Assembly: GCA_002291465.1 (NCBI GenBank)
Contig: CP021238.1
Location: 2,046,001-2,110,000, forward strand
Reading direction: 5' to 3'
DNA length: 64,000 nt
Source of the DNA: Mycobacterium lepraemurium
GTDB taxonomy: Bacteria; Actinomycetota; Actinomycetes; Mycobacteriales; Mycobacteriaceae
This document shows, in pieces, positions 1 through 11,475 of the stretch. The translations under genes were made by a program, and so were the position numbers. Under the pieces are notes generated by a model. It worked only from the letters and a program-made list of their open reading frames with translations. It had not been told where the DNA came from and ran no database searches. Position 1 is the stretch's first letter, and every line of letters starts with the position of its first letter.

Positions 1-395
1 CGCAGCTGCACGCCGCGGCCGGCGGCCCGGACTCGGCGCCCATCTTCTTCAGCGTCGACGACGACATCGACGCTGACACGTGGAACAACGTTGCGGTGCA
101 ATGGTTTCGGGGGATAAACTCGGTGCTGGGCGTCGGCCGCACCGGCATCTACGGGCATGCCCGGGCGTGCGGGTGGGCGATCCGTGACGGCGTCGTCGGG
201 CCGTCCAGCGCTCCCGGCCACCGGTGGGCGTGGCAGACCCGGTCGTGGTCGCATGGCGAGCGGGAGCCCGCGGCGGTGCTGTACCAGGCCGTGGTCAACA
301 GCCCGGGCAGCCCGGGCCCGCTGCTGGGCGGCATCAACGTGGACGTCGACGACGTCCTCGCCGCCGACTACGGGCAGTGGGATTTCGCGCGGTGA
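1..395 (+). CDS. DUF1906 (Rv2525c-like glycoside-hydrolase-like) protein, 3' part
   Basis: This is the C-terminal part of a gene that enters from the left edge. The open frame runs from base 3 to a TGA at 393-395 and gives about 130 residues. Segments such as IFFSVDDDID, GIYGHARACGWAI and WAWQTRSW fit the DUF1906 family, a TIM-barrel domain related to glycoside hydrolases and found in exported actinobacterial proteins such as Rv2525c. The acidic SVDDD stretch is where these barrels place their acidic residues. The N-terminus, including any signal peptide, is outside the window, so export cannot be judged. The gene converges on katG and shares a strong hairpin with it. Substrate and activity are unknown. 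The family call is from recognition of the motifs and was not searched. Confidence 0.7.
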   Translation, partial: QLHAAAGGPDSAPIFFSVDDDIDADTWNNVAVQWFRGINSVLGVGRTGIYGHARACGWAIRDGVVGPSSAPGHRWAWQTRSWSHGEREPAAVLYQAVVNSPGSPGPLLGGINVDVDDVLAADYGQWDFAR

Positions 396-405
396 CCTAA
401 ATGCA

Positions 406-440
406 CGACACCCCGCGAGCCGGTGACTCGCGGGGTGTCG
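406..440. terminator. bidirectional hairpin between DUF1906 gene and katG
   Basis: A perfect 14-bp inverted repeat (406-419 and 427-440) encloses a 7-nt loop. It lies exactly in the gap between two convergent genes, 10 bp after the DUF1906 stop and 7 bp after the katG stop. There is no U-tract, which is usual for mycobacterial intrinsic terminators. It probably ends transcription from both sides. Confidence 0.8.
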
Positions 441-447
441 CCCGGTG

Positions 448-2730
<2,283 letters not shown>

Positions 2731-3189
2731 TCAAGAACCTGCCGTCGAGCAATCGGCGCACAGGCCCCAGTAGATGACTTCGGCCTCGTCGAGGACGAAG
2801 CCGTCGAGAACGTTGTCGTCGTCCGACGGCGTCAGGCAGGGAGCCTCGCCGACCGCGCAGTCGACGTCGGCGATGGTCCCGCAGGACCGGCAGACGACGT
2901 GGTGGTGGTTATCGCCGACCCGGGACTCGTAACGGGCGACCATGCCCAGCGGTTGGATGCGCCGGACCAGGCCCACAGCGGTCAGCACGTTGAGGACATC
3001 GTACACGGCTTGGCGGGACACGTCGGGCAGGGCCATTCGCACCGCCGAGAAGATCGTCTCGGTGTCGGCGTGCGGGTTGGCGTCCACGACTTCCAGCACG
3101 GCAACCCGGGGCCGGGTCACCCGCAGATCGGCCATCCGCAACCTGTCCGCGTAATCGGCCGTCGATGACACCGCACCAGCATGACTCAC
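2731..3189 (-). CDS. furA: ferric uptake regulator family repressor FurA
   Basis: The 152-residue Fur-family protein is directly upstream of katG, the arrangement conserved in mycobacteria, where FurA represses its own gene and katG and is relieved by oxidative stress. The N-terminal winged helix contains DVSRQAVYDVLNVL. The metal-binding part contains DNHHHVVCRSCG and a second CxxC in WGLCADC. The start is a GTG at 3187-3189, immediately downstream of the AT-rich promoter region. Mycobacterial furA transcripts are commonly leaderless at such a codon. A downstream Met (MADLRV) is the alternative start. The coding frame is fully intact. Confidence 0.96.
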   Translation of the reverse strand: MSHAGAVSSTADYADRLRMADLRVTRPRVAVLEVVDANPHADTETIFSAVRMALPDVSRQAVYDVLNVLTAVGLVRRIQPLGMVARYESRVGDNHHHVVCRSCGTIADVDCAVGEAPCLTPSDDDNVLDGFVLDEAEVIYWGLCADCSTAGS

Positions 3190-3225
3190 TTATTTGGAAC
3201 GAGTCAAGAGTTTATTGTGAAGTGA
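3190..3225 (-). promoter_or_regulatory. furA promoter and probable FurA operator
   Basis: An AT-rich island in otherwise GC-rich DNA directly abuts the furA GTG. Read on the minus strand it contains TTGACT at 3207-3202, followed by an AAATAA run up to the start codon. This matches the layout of the autoregulated mycobacterial furA promoter, with the operator overlapping the transcription start. The exact protein contacts are inferred. Confidence 0.6.
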
Positions 3226-3264
3226 AGCACAACAGCGGACGTCCAATGAGCTGCGTCACCCGCC

Positions 3265-4473
3265 TCAGGTGGGTTTGAGCGCGGAGCCCCGACGCCACTG
3301 ATCCCAGCTCAGCGTCCAATCGCCGTTCTGCGCCAGCGTCAGCGGCGGCCCGCCGCTGTTGCGGACCTCGACCACGTCGCCGGGCACCGAGAAGTCGTAG
3401 AACCATTTCGCGTTGTCGGCGTTGAGGTTCAGACAGCCGTGCGAGGTGTCCTGGTGGCCCTGCGCCCACACCGTCGCGTCGAGCTCGTGCAGATAGATAC
3501 CGTCCGAGCTGATCTTGGTGGCGTAGTTGATGGTTTCGCGATACCCGAGCCGGGAGTTCTTGGGCAACCCGAACGTCGAGGAGTCCATGACGACCGGGTT
3601 GCCCTTGTCGAGCACGGTGTAGACGCCCGGCGGGGTCCACAGCGAAATCGACCGACCGCCGATGTTCTCGGTTCCGCCCATCCCCATGGACGTGGGCATG
3701 GTGCGCACCAGGACGCCGTTGTCGAACACGCTGACCTGGTGGGTGGCGTCGTCGGCGATCGAGACGTGCGCGTCGCCGATGCGGAATGACACCCGGCTGT
3801 CGTCCTGCCCGAACAGGCCGTCGCCCAACGCAATTCCGTAGATCTTCGCCTCGGCGGTGACGGTAGTGCCGGGCGCGTAGTAATGCACGGGGCGCCAGTG
3901 CGCGTTTTGGCCGTCCAACCAGAACCACGAGCCCGTGACCTTCGGATTGGTGGTCACGGTCAGGTGCCGCTCGGCGGCGGCCCGGTCGGCGATCTGCTCG
4001 TCGAAGTGCGCGACGATCACCGTCCCGACGCCGTAGCTCGCGCCGTCGCGCAGCGGCGATTCCGACGTGGTGGTGAACGACACCTTGGTCTGGTTCGAGA
4101 GCCGCAGCGTGGAGAACGTCGAAACCTGTCTGTTCTCAACACCATCGGTGCCGCGGCTGGTGATCGTCAGCGTGTAGTTGCGGCCGTAGCCCAACGCGAC
4201 GGTGGGTTTCCACACCAGGTTGTCAGGGGTCATCACGCCCTGCACCGCCGTGCCGCCCTCGTTGACCATTTCGACGCCGGCCAGGGTGCCCGTCTCGGCC
4301 TTGACCAGCACCGGCGCGACGGGGTCGACATTCCGCGCGCCGGGGCCCGGGGTGATCCTCACGCGCGCCGGTCCAGTGGTTTTCGTGGCGGCGGCGCCGG
4401 GGCAATCGCCGTGCGGGCACGGTGCGGCCGCCGCCAGTTGGATAGCGCCGGCCACCGCGACGACGACGAACAC
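3265..4473 (-). CDS. L,D-transpeptidase (YkuD domain), N-terminus probably frameshifted
   Basis: The protein has about 400 residues with two Ig-like domains followed by a YkuD catalytic domain. The active site is seen in GHQDTSHGCLNLN (catalytic His and Cys), preceded by MDSSTFGLP. It closes with the DWTLSWDQWRRGS tail typical of mycobacterial Ldt enzymes, which make 3-3 cross-links in peptidoglycan. The open frame starts at a GTG (4471-4473) whose product begins with a hydrophobic helix lacking a basic n-region. One frame over, an ATG at 4549 encodes MASKSSDRLVGRILRRLP, exactly the missing n-region of a signal peptide. The natural start is therefore probably 4549, with a one-base shift near 4490-4500. 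I do not assign an ldt letter because several paralogues exist. Confidence 0.85.
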   Translation of the reverse strand: MFVVVAVAGAIQLAAAAPCPHGDCPGAAATKTTGPARVRITPGPGARNVDPVAPVLVKAETGTLAGVEMVNEGGTAVQGVMTPDNLVWKPTVALGYGRNYTLTITSRGTDGVENRQVSTFSTLRLSNQTKVSFTTTSESPLRDGASYGVGTVIVAHFDEQIADRAAAERHLTVTTNPKVTGSWFWLDGQNAHWRPVHYYAPGTTVTAEAKIYGIALGDGLFGQDDSRVSFRIGDAHVSIADDATHQVSVFDNGVLVRTMPTSMGMGGTENIGGRSISLWTPPGVYTVLDKGNPVVMDSSTFGLPKNSRLGYRETINYATKISSDGIYLHELDATVWAQGHQDTSHGCLNLNADNAKWFYDFSVPGDVVEVRNSGGPPLTLAQNGDWTLSWDQWRRGSALKPT

Positions 4474-4671
4474 CGCGGCCAGGAATCGGCGCGGCCGGCA
4501 GACGCCGGAGGATGCGGCCGACGAGCCGATCGCTGCTCTTGGACGCCATGACGCTGTTCGAATCCCGCTTCCTTATCACCCGCCGACGATGGTGTGCTCG
4601 ATGTTGTAGGTCAGGTATCCCGGGAAGTACCGTTTTTAAACCGACCGGCATCCGCGGGAGAGCATGGCTTC

Positions 4672-5438
4672 ATGGCCGACGAGGACCTCGACACTCGCTA
4701 CTGGGTGCCGCCGCAGCAGTTCACCGCCGAGCGCGCCCGGCTAGCCGCGGCGGCCTCGGCGCGTGGCGACGATGCCGCGGCCCAACGGATTTCGGCGGCC
4801 CGCAAACCGACCGCGGCGGCCTGGATCGTCAACCGGTTGGCCTTGCGGCACAAGGACGCCCAACAGCGGCTGGCCTACCTCGGTGAGCGGTTGCGGGCCG
4901 CGCACGCCGCTTTGGACGGGGCGCGCATTCGCGAATTGTCCGCCGAGCAGCACCGGCTCATCGACGAACTCACCGACACCGCGCTGCGGGCGGCCGACGT
5001 GCGCGAAGACCTGACCGGGACGCTGCAAGCCGCCGTCGCCGACCCGCAGGTGCGGGCGCGCCTGGGCCGGCTCACCCGGCCCGAGCGGTGGTCGGGCTTC
5101 GGTGACTTGGGTGACTTGGCTGACGTGGGTGACGCCCCGAGCCCGAGCCGGCGAACCGAAAGCCGGCGCGCGTCGCCGCGCAGAACCGGCACGCGCCGCG
5201 GCTGCGCGCCGCCGTCACCGCCGCCGAAGACGCCAATGCCCGGGCCGACGCGGAGTTGTCCGAGCGGAGGGCCCGACGCGATGCGGACCGGCAGCAGCGC
5301 GGCCCGGCGGCCCGGGAGCTGCGGGACGCCGAACGGGAACTGCGCGGCGCCGAGGGCGACTACGACACGGCGGAAAAGGCCAGCCGCGTCGCCGCGGAAA
5401 CGCTGCAGCAGGCCAGGGCCCGGCTACGACAGGGCTGA
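4672..5438 (+). pseudogene. coiled-coil hypothetical protein, one frameshift
   Basis: The ATG at 4672 follows a purine-rich ribosome-binding site and opens an Ala/Arg/Glu-rich helical protein beginning MADEDLDTRYWVPPQQF. Around 5130-5140 the frame is lost. The continuation lies in another frame and encodes a clear coiled-coil tail (AARELRDAERELRGAEG) ending at the stop at 5436-5438. Joined, the product would be about 255 residues, cytosolic, and dominated by heptad-like helices. Its function is unknown. It is divergent from the L,D-transpeptidase gene. I did not recognise a named family. Confidence 0.7.
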
Positions 5439-5495
5439 GCCCGCGGTTTCTTCGGGCCGGGCCGGGGCATCAGCACAGCCGTGACTTCTTTGTGG

Positions 5496-6999
5496 ATGAG
5501 CGAGCGAACCGAACGTCCTTGAGCCGCAAGCCAGCTTGACCAGGGGCCTGTGTCCGCCGACGTGATCGTGGTGGGCGCCGGCATCACCGGCCTGATGACG
5601 GCGGCGCTGCTGGCCCGCGCGGGCGAGGACGTGCTGGTGCTGGAGGCGCGCACGGTAGGTGCCTGCGCGACCGGCAACACCACCGCGAAAATCAGCCTGC
5701 TGCAAGGCAGCAGCTGTCCAAGGTGCTGCCGCGGCACGGCCGGGAGGTGACGCGCGCGTACGTGGACGGCAACCGCGAGGGCCAGGAATGGCTGTTGGGC
5801 CACTGCGAGGCGCGCGGCGTGGCGGTGCAACGGGAAGACGCCTACACCTACGCCCAGTTCGTCCGGGGCGTGCCGGCGGCGCGCGCCGAGTTCGAGGCCT
5901 GTCAAACGGTCGGGCTCCCGGTGGTGTGGCAGGACGACGCCGACGTGCCGTTCGCCTATCACGGCGGGATGCGGCTGGCCGACCAGGCGCAGTTCGACCC
6001 GATGCCCTTCCTCGACTCGCTGGCCGTCGAACTGCTCGGCCGCGGCGGCCGGCTGGTCGAGCACACCCGGGTGCGGCGCGTGTCCTTGCGCGGCAAGGGG
6101 GTGCGCGTGCACGTCAACCAGGACAGCGATGCCGCCGGCCACGACGTCGAACTGCACGCCGACCAGCGGGCGCTCGCCACCGGCATCCCGATCCTGGATC
6201 GCGGCGGCTATTTCGCCCGGGTCAAGCCCAGCCGGTCCTACTGCCTGGCCTTCAAGGTCCCCGGCAACATCACCCGGCCGATGATGATCTCCACCACTCG
6301 CCGACCCGTTCGGTGCGGTACGCGCCGGTGCCCGACGGGGAGCGGCTGATCGTGGGCGGCGCGGGTCATACCGTGGGCCGCGAGAAGAGCCCGTCCGATG
6401 CGCTGGACGAACTGTCGGCGTGGAGCCGCAAGCATTTTCCGGGTGCGGTGCAGACTCACTTCTGGTCGGCCCAGGACTACACGCCCATCGCCCACCTGCC
6501 CTACGTGGGCCCCATCCTGCCCAACAGCGAAACGATTTTCGTGGAAACGGGTTTCAACAAGTGGGGGATGACCAACGGGGCCGTGGCGCCGTTGGCGCTG
6601 TCCAGCCGGATCCTGGGCGGGCGAATGGACTGGGCGCGCGCGTTCGCCAGCTGGAGCCCGCACAAGCTGTCGGGTCTGGCCACCGCCGCGCAAGCCAACC
6701 TCGAGGTCGGCTTCAACCTGACCAAGGGCTGGATCACTCCGGCGGTGCGGATCGGGTACCGCAGCCCGGTCGACGGTGACGGCGGTGTGGTCAGCGGCCC
6801 GCCGTGGCACCTACCGGCCCGCTGCCGCGTCGACGGCACCGAGCACCGCGTGTCACCGGTGTGTCCCCATCTGGGCGGCATCGTGAACTGGAACGACGCC
6901 GACAAGGCGTGGGAATGCACGCTGAACGGGTCGCGCTTCGCACCCGACGGCACCCTGCTGGAAGGACCGGCGACCCGGGACCTGACCGCGTCGCGCTGA
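5496..6999 (+). pseudogene. FAD-dependent oxidoreductase with C-terminal Rieske domain, broken
   Basis: The N-terminal FAD-binding motif is VIVVGAGITGLMTAALLARAG. It is followed by a DAO-type oxidase body and a C-terminal Rieske-like domain, a known two-domain family (YhfW-like). The frame shifts near 5712 and again near 6300. The ATG at 5496 is followed by an in-frame TGA at 5520, and the next start in that frame is a GTG at 5550. The first Rieske half-site CPHLGG is present, but the second reads CTLNGSR where CPLHGSR is expected, so a cluster-ligand His is replaced by Asn. Several independent lesions make a functional product unlikely. The gene converges on the methyltransferase gene with a 5-bp gap. 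Confidence 0.85.
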
Positions 7000-7004
7000 G
7001 TGAC

Positions 7005-8054
7005 TCACCCGGCGCGCGTCTTGGCGAAGACGATCCAGCGCAGTTCGATCGGGGAGTCTTCCCGTTCGACGTCGAACACGTCGAGGCCACCGGCCCAACC
7101 CTCGAACCACCCGGTGGGCGGCCAGGATTCGGCGGGCGAATGGGTCTTCTCGTATTCGTAGGCGGAGTCGTCGGCGACGAGCGCGAGCGGCAGCCCGCCC
7201 GCCGCGTCCATCACATCGTCGCGGGTGAAGACCATGCTGTTGCACTGCTGACTGAATTGCACCGCGGCGGCGTCGGGAACGTAGCCGTCGCGGGCCAGGA
7301 AGGTGTTGAAGACCAGCCGTCCGCCGGGCGCCAGGCATTCGGCGGCGAGTTCGAACATGCCGCGCAACTCGTGGGCGGTGCGGAAGTCGGGCACCACCTC
7401 CGAGAGCACCATCAGCTGGTAGCGGTCGCGGGTATTCTCCATCGCCGTGAACACGTTGCTTTGAATAACGTTGACACCCAAGGATTCCCGCTCGGCATCG
7501 GCGCACATCGCCTCGGCGAACTTCGCGGTCATCTCCACCGCGTCCACCGGGTGACCGCGCCGGGCCAGCGGCAGCGCGTTACGCCCGGTCCCCGCGCCGA
7601 CATCGAGCACCCGATAGGTGGCGGGGTCGTCGGCCTCGGCGGTCAGGGTCAGCACTCGCGCGTCGGGCTCGGTGCCGAACAGCGGCGGCGGACGCACGGC
7701 GACCCACTGTTCGTAGTCGGCCTCGATGGTGCGCCAGTCAGCCTGGACGTGGAAGTTCACGCCGGTGCCGAACGGGGCGTGATACGAGATGAGCACGTCC
7801 GACCGGGGGGAGGCATTGAAGGCCTTGGCCAGTTCGACCTCCAGCGCCGAGCGCAGCTGCGCGAACTGCTCGGGGGCATACCAGACGCCCAGGGTGGCGC
7901 AGACGTTGCCACACAACTGGAGGTATTCGTCGATCATGGCCGGGACGGCCGGCACCCTGATGGTGCCCTCGGCCGACGTGCGGCGGTAGATCCGCCGGAT
8001 CACCGCCTCGCGCAGCAGCGACGGATCGAACGAGCGATTCGGCGGATCCTGCAC
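7005..8054 (-). CDS. class I SAM-dependent methyltransferase
   Basis: The intact 349-residue protein carries the methyltransferase motif I VLDVGAGTGRNALPLA in its middle, with the acidic residue of the second strand in VDAVEMT and a typical LAPGGRLVFNTFL motif. It has an N-terminal helical extension of about 140 residues, longer than a minimal methyltransferase. The start is a GTG at 8052-8054. It lies 58 bp after the glycosyltransferase on the same strand and may share its transcript. The substrate is unknown. Pairing with a lipid-type glycosyltransferase would suit modification of a glycolipid or natural product, but that is inference. Confidence 0.85.
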   Translation of the reverse strand: MQDPPNRSFDPSLLREAVIRRIYRRTSAEGTIRVPAVPAMIDEYLQLCGNVCATLGVWYAPEQFAQLRSALEVELAKAFNASPRSDVLISYHAPFGTGVNFHVQADWRTIEADYEQWVAVRPPPLFGTEPDARVLTLTAEADDPATYRVLDVGAGTGRNALPLARRGHPVDAVEMTAKFAEAMCADAERESLGVNVIQSNVFTAMENTRDRYQLMVLSEVVPDFRTAHELRGMFELAAECLAPGGRLVFNTFLARDGYVPDAAAVQFSQQCNSMVFTRDDVMDAAGGLPLALVADDSAYEYEKTHSPAESWPPTGWFEGWAGGLDVFDVEREDSPIELRWIVFAKTRAG

Positions 8055-8112
8055 CAGAACCTTCTACACGACGGGCCGGCTTTACACCACCGCCCGGGCA
8101 CGCCGGCGCCGA

Positions 8113-9285
8113 TCAGCCCCCGCGGGCGGCCTCCTCGAGCAGATCCGCCGCGGCCGCGACGCTTTCGCCGGGTTTGGTCATCCGTGTGGCGACCTCCCGG
8201 GCCCGGTCGTGGTAGCGCCCGTCCAGCACACAGCGAAGATCGGCGGTCAATGAGTCCAGGGTGGACGCCGAGAACGCCCGCGCGAGGCCGGCTTCCAACG
8301 CGCTGACCGCCTCGGCCCAGACCGGCTGATCGAGCCACAACCACAGGATCAGCATCGGCACGCCGGCCCGCAAACCCGCGGCGGTGGTGCCGGACCCGCC
8401 GTGGTGCACCACCGCGCGGCAGGCCGGAAAGACCGCGGCGTGGTTGGCCGCCGGCACGATTTTCACGTGGTCCTCGGGCGGGATACCGGTGAAATCGTTT
8501 GGGCCACTGCAGATCAACGCCCGTTCACCCACCCGCGCGCAGGCAGCGCTGATCACCGCGACCGTCTCGGCGGGGGAGCTGACGGGGGTGCTGCCGAAGC
8601 CGAAGTAGACGGGCGCGGTCCCGTCGGCGATCCAGGACAGTACCTCGTCGTCGACGTCGGTCGGCAGGCCCAGGGTCAGCGACCCCACGAACGGCCGCCG
8701 GTGCCCCGCCGTCGCCCAGTGCTCTGCCAGCCCGGGCACGCACAGCTCGTCGTAGACCTGGATCTCCAGCGCCGCCCGGTCCGATCGCCCGGCGTCGGCA
8801 GGCAAACCGAGCGCCTGACGCTGGGCGGCTTCGGCGGCGGCGGTGACGTGTGACTGCATCCAGCCGAGCTCCAGCGTGTCGGCGGGGAAGAAGTGCAGCG
8901 CCGCCAGCGGGGCGCCGACGCGCTGGGCGACGTTGGCGACCAGCCGCTGCTCGTTCATCCCGGCCACCAGCAGATCGGCGCCGGCCGCCAGCGCGGCGAG
9001 CGTTTCGCTCTTGGCGGCCCACACCGCGGTGACCCGCTCGGTCAGCTGCGGCAGCGCGCTGATCGGATTCTGCACCGTGCGGACGAAATCGGTGGCGGTG
9101 TTGATCTGCCCGCGGCTGTCCGGCCCGTAGGCCACCGCGCGCAGTCCGGCCGACTCCGCCAGGCCGAGCTGGTCGGGTGACAGCGCGATCCGGACGTCGT
9201 GGCCGCGGCCCTGCAACTCCCGGGCGACGGCGGCGCAGGGTTCGACGTCGCCCCGGCTGCCGTAGGCGGCCAGCACAATCTTCAT
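8113..9285 (-). CDS. GT1-family glycosyltransferase (Rv1524/Rv1526c type)
   Basis: The 390-residue protein is a GT-B fold nucleotide-sugar glycosyltransferase. The N-terminus MKIVLAAYGSRGDVEPCAAV and the donor-site signature VHHGGSGTTAAGLRAG are characteristic of the mycobacterial family that includes Rv1524, Rv1526c and the glycopeptidolipid rhamnosyltransferase RtfA. I chose the ATG at 9285, with a TTG just upstream as the alternative. The acceptor loop around residues 150-175 is shorter than in Rv1524. It probably transfers a sugar to a cell-envelope lipid, and the acceptor cannot be read from the sequence. The frame is intact. Confidence 0.9.
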   Translation of the reverse strand: MKIVLAAYGSRGDVEPCAAVARELQGRGHDVRIALSPDQLGLAESAGLRAVAYGPDSRGQINTATDFVRTVQNPISALPQLTERVTAVWAAKSETLAALAAGADLLVAGMNEQRLVANVAQRVGAPLAALHFFPADTLELGWMQSHVTAAAEAAQRQALGLPADAGRSDRAALEIQVYDELCVPGLAEHWATAGHRRPFVGSLTLGLPTDVDDEVLSWIADGTAPVYFGFGSTPVSSPAETVAVISAACARVGERALICSGPNDFTGIPPEDHVKIVPAANHAAVFPACRAVVHHGGSGTTAAGLRAGVPMLILWLWLDQPVWAEAVSALEAGLARAFSASTLDSLTADLRCVLDGRYHDRAREVATRMTKPGESVAAAADLLEEAARGG

Positions 9286-9337
9286 CAACCAACCTCACTC
9301 ACGGATGCTGCTACGAATCCAAGCAGAACACCCCCGG

Positions 9338-9369
9338 GCCGACCCGCCGGAAGGTCCCGGCGGGTCGGC
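9338..9369. repeat. perfect 13-bp inverted repeat
   Basis: The arms at 9338-9350 and 9357-9369 are perfectly complementary with a 6-nt loop. It lies 50 bp upstream of the glycosyltransferase start and has no adjacent intact gene to terminate. It may be a relic terminator or a folded leader element. Confidence 0.6.
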
Positions 9370-9641
9370 GAGCCGATGTGACCAGGGTTTTTGCTGGAAG
9401 CGCGCGGCTGGGACCGCACTGAGAACAATTTGCTCACGACGCGTCATAACCTTGTCGATCGCAGCCATCACGCCCCGGTAACCTAGCGTTAACCCACCGC
9501 AACAATTTCGCTGCACTCGTGAACGTGGGCGACAGTTGCAGATGTGTGCGACCGATCCTGGACAGTTGGGGGCTCTCATCCGGCTGGACTTCGATGCGGT
9601 ACCGGCAGTACCAGAAGGATTGCGATTTGTTTGCTGCTCAG
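9370..9641. other. gene-free stretch, nothing recognised
   Basis: No conserved coding segment was recognised on either strand. The sequence is less GC-rich than its surroundings. The open frame that continues into the SDR remnant has no family resemblance before about 9642, so a deletion junction probably lies here. Confidence 0.4.
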
Positions 9642-10080
9642 GTGGGCGTCATCCATATGGCTATCGGTGGGGACTCTGGCGATTTGTCCGGCATCACCAA
9701 ACGCGACGTCGATGCGATCAAGGCCGTGGGGGCCGCGTTGGCCGGGACCGGCAAACCGTTCGTGTCAGCGTCCGGAACCATGGTGATGGCTCCGAAACGG
9801 GTGAGCGAGGCGATGGACGCGCCCGACCCCGACGCGTTTGCCGCGTACCGGATCCCCGGCGAGCGGGCTTGTCTGGGGTACGTCGAGCGAGGAGTGCGCT
9901 CGAGCGTGATCCGGCTCGCCCCGACTGTGCACGGCCCGGGTGATTACGGGTTCGTGACGATGTTGGTGGCGACCGCCCGCAAAACGGGTGTCTCGGCGTA
10001 TATCGGGGACGGGGCCAACCGGTGGCCCGCGGTCCACCGTCTCGATACGGCAACCCTGTTTCGGCTTGCGCTGGAGGTCA
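9642..10080 (+). pseudogene. remnant of an extended-SDR NAD-dependent epimerase/reductase
   Basis: An open frame encodes the middle of an extended short-chain dehydrogenase: GVIHMAI, then GKPFVSASGTMVM, RGVRSSVIRLAPTVHG and DGANRWPAVHRLDTATLFRLALE. The NAD-binding N-terminus (TGxxGxxG) and the C-terminal substrate domain are both missing, replaced by unrelated sequence. It is therefore a truncated relic although its frame is open. It looks like what is left after deletions on both sides. Confidence 0.75.
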
Positions 10081-10409
10081 CTTGGAACGTCGGTGATTCA
10101 TCTGATGAATACCACTGACTTGACATAATGTAGCTTATCGGTAAACACCTACTGCGAGTTCACCCACTTGCCATCTATACCGCCAGCGATACGTCACAGT
10201 GACGAATTATCCTGTGGCGCAGTTTTGAATTAGCACGTCAGGTTCGTGGCCGACCAGACTCGGGGCGGGACCTGGTACAGACGTTGGAAGCCCACGCCCG
10301 GGCGTCCGGATCAACCTACGTGCGCCGTCGACCACGGCCGCCGGGCCGGCCACCGCCAGCGCGGTGTCGGTTTGACGTCGACCACGGCGTGGAAGACGTG
10401 CTCGCTGAG
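10081..10409. other. AT-richer junction region with a small palindrome
   Basis: No intact gene is seen. The first 160 bp are AT-rich for this genome. A 13-bp dyad lies at 10192-10204 (CGTCAC, one base, GTGACG). The SDR remnant on the left and the truncated 3' end of an acyl-CoA dehydrogenase on the right both stop here, as expected of a deletion scar. No insertion-sequence ends were recognised. Confidence 0.4.
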
Positions 10410-11313
10410 CTGTCCGGGCACGGCCCGGTGCACCAGCGCCCGACCCACCGCTTCCTGCAGCCGCGGGTCGCCGGGACCGCCGGCGGCGTCGATAAACGAC
10501 AGCAGATCGACCGAAACGTCTTGGGCCTCAGCGATTCCCGGGCCGCTGGTGTACTCCGAGCCGTCTCCCATCGTGCGGCGCTCGTGATAGAGCTGCCGCG
10601 ACGCGACGTCCCATCCTTTCCCCGGTTCACCCAGCACCGCGTCGTCGCCCACGTCGACGTCGTCGAAGAACTCTTCGCAGAACTCGACCGAGCCGTTGAC
10701 CTGCCGGATACGATTGATGGTGACGCCGGGATGGGCAAGCGGCACCAGGAACATGGTCAGGCCTTCGTGTTTGGGCACCTCCCAGTCGGTGCGGGCTAGG
10801 CACAGGCCGTAGTCCGCCGCGAACGCCCACGTGCTCCAGGTCTTGGCGCCGTTGATGATCCAGCGATCCCCGCGGCGCTCGGCCCGGGTGAGCACACCGG
10901 CCAGGTCCGATCCCCCCGCTGGGCTCGGACAGCAACTGCACCAGCACTTCCTCGCCGCGCAGCGCGGCCGCGATGTGGGTGCGCTTCTGCTGCTCGCTGC
11001 CCATGTCCGGGATCGTGGCGCAGCAGATGGCGAAGGACGGGACGTTGAGCTGCAGCGGCGTCTCGTAACCCACCGACTCGGCGTCGAACGCCTTCTTGTA
11101 TTCGTAGCTCAGCCCGAGCCCGCCGTATTCGCGCGGGAAACAGGTTCCGGCGAATCCGCCGTCGTAGAGCAGCTTTTGCAGTTCCCGGGCCCGGTGCCAG
11201 GAGCTGAGCTCGTCGCGCTGCAGCAGCGCCGCCCGGGCGGGATCGAGTCGCGGCATGTTCGCGGCCAGCCAGGCCCTGGCCCGGCCCCGAAATTCCTCGA
11301 CCGACTCCGACAT
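10410..11313 (-). pseudogene. acyl-CoA dehydrogenase, frameshifted and 3'-truncated
   Basis: Starting at ATG 11313 (MSESVEEFRGRARAW), the N-terminal and middle domains of a mycobacterial acyl-CoA dehydrogenase are clear: FPREYGGLGLSYEYKKAF, then LSEPSGG, then after a frameshift near 10920 the segment WIINGAKTWSTWA and KGWDVASRQLYHERR. Sequence similarity to the family fades at about 10420, so the C-terminal helical domain that binds FAD and carries the dimer interface is gone. The enzyme would have desaturated an acyl-CoA or steroid-CoA in catabolism. Confidence 0.85.
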
Positions 11314-11475
11314 CACCGGATGGCCTCTCGTTGCAGCGTCGACCTTGTGCTGGGCGACTGTACAGCACTGCCGCGGCGGGTGTACAGGCGGCGCCTTACG
11401 AACGGACCGGCCGGGTCCGGCGAGACCCGGTGTCCGGTCGCTGCGTCGCCCGCAAGTAATCGGCGTCGAACCGCC

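Noticed and set aside
5360..6157. Minus-strand 265-codon frame opposite the FAD oxidoreductase
   Set aside because: It is a shadow of the plus-strand gene, whose FAD-binding and oxidase segments are clearly recognisable.
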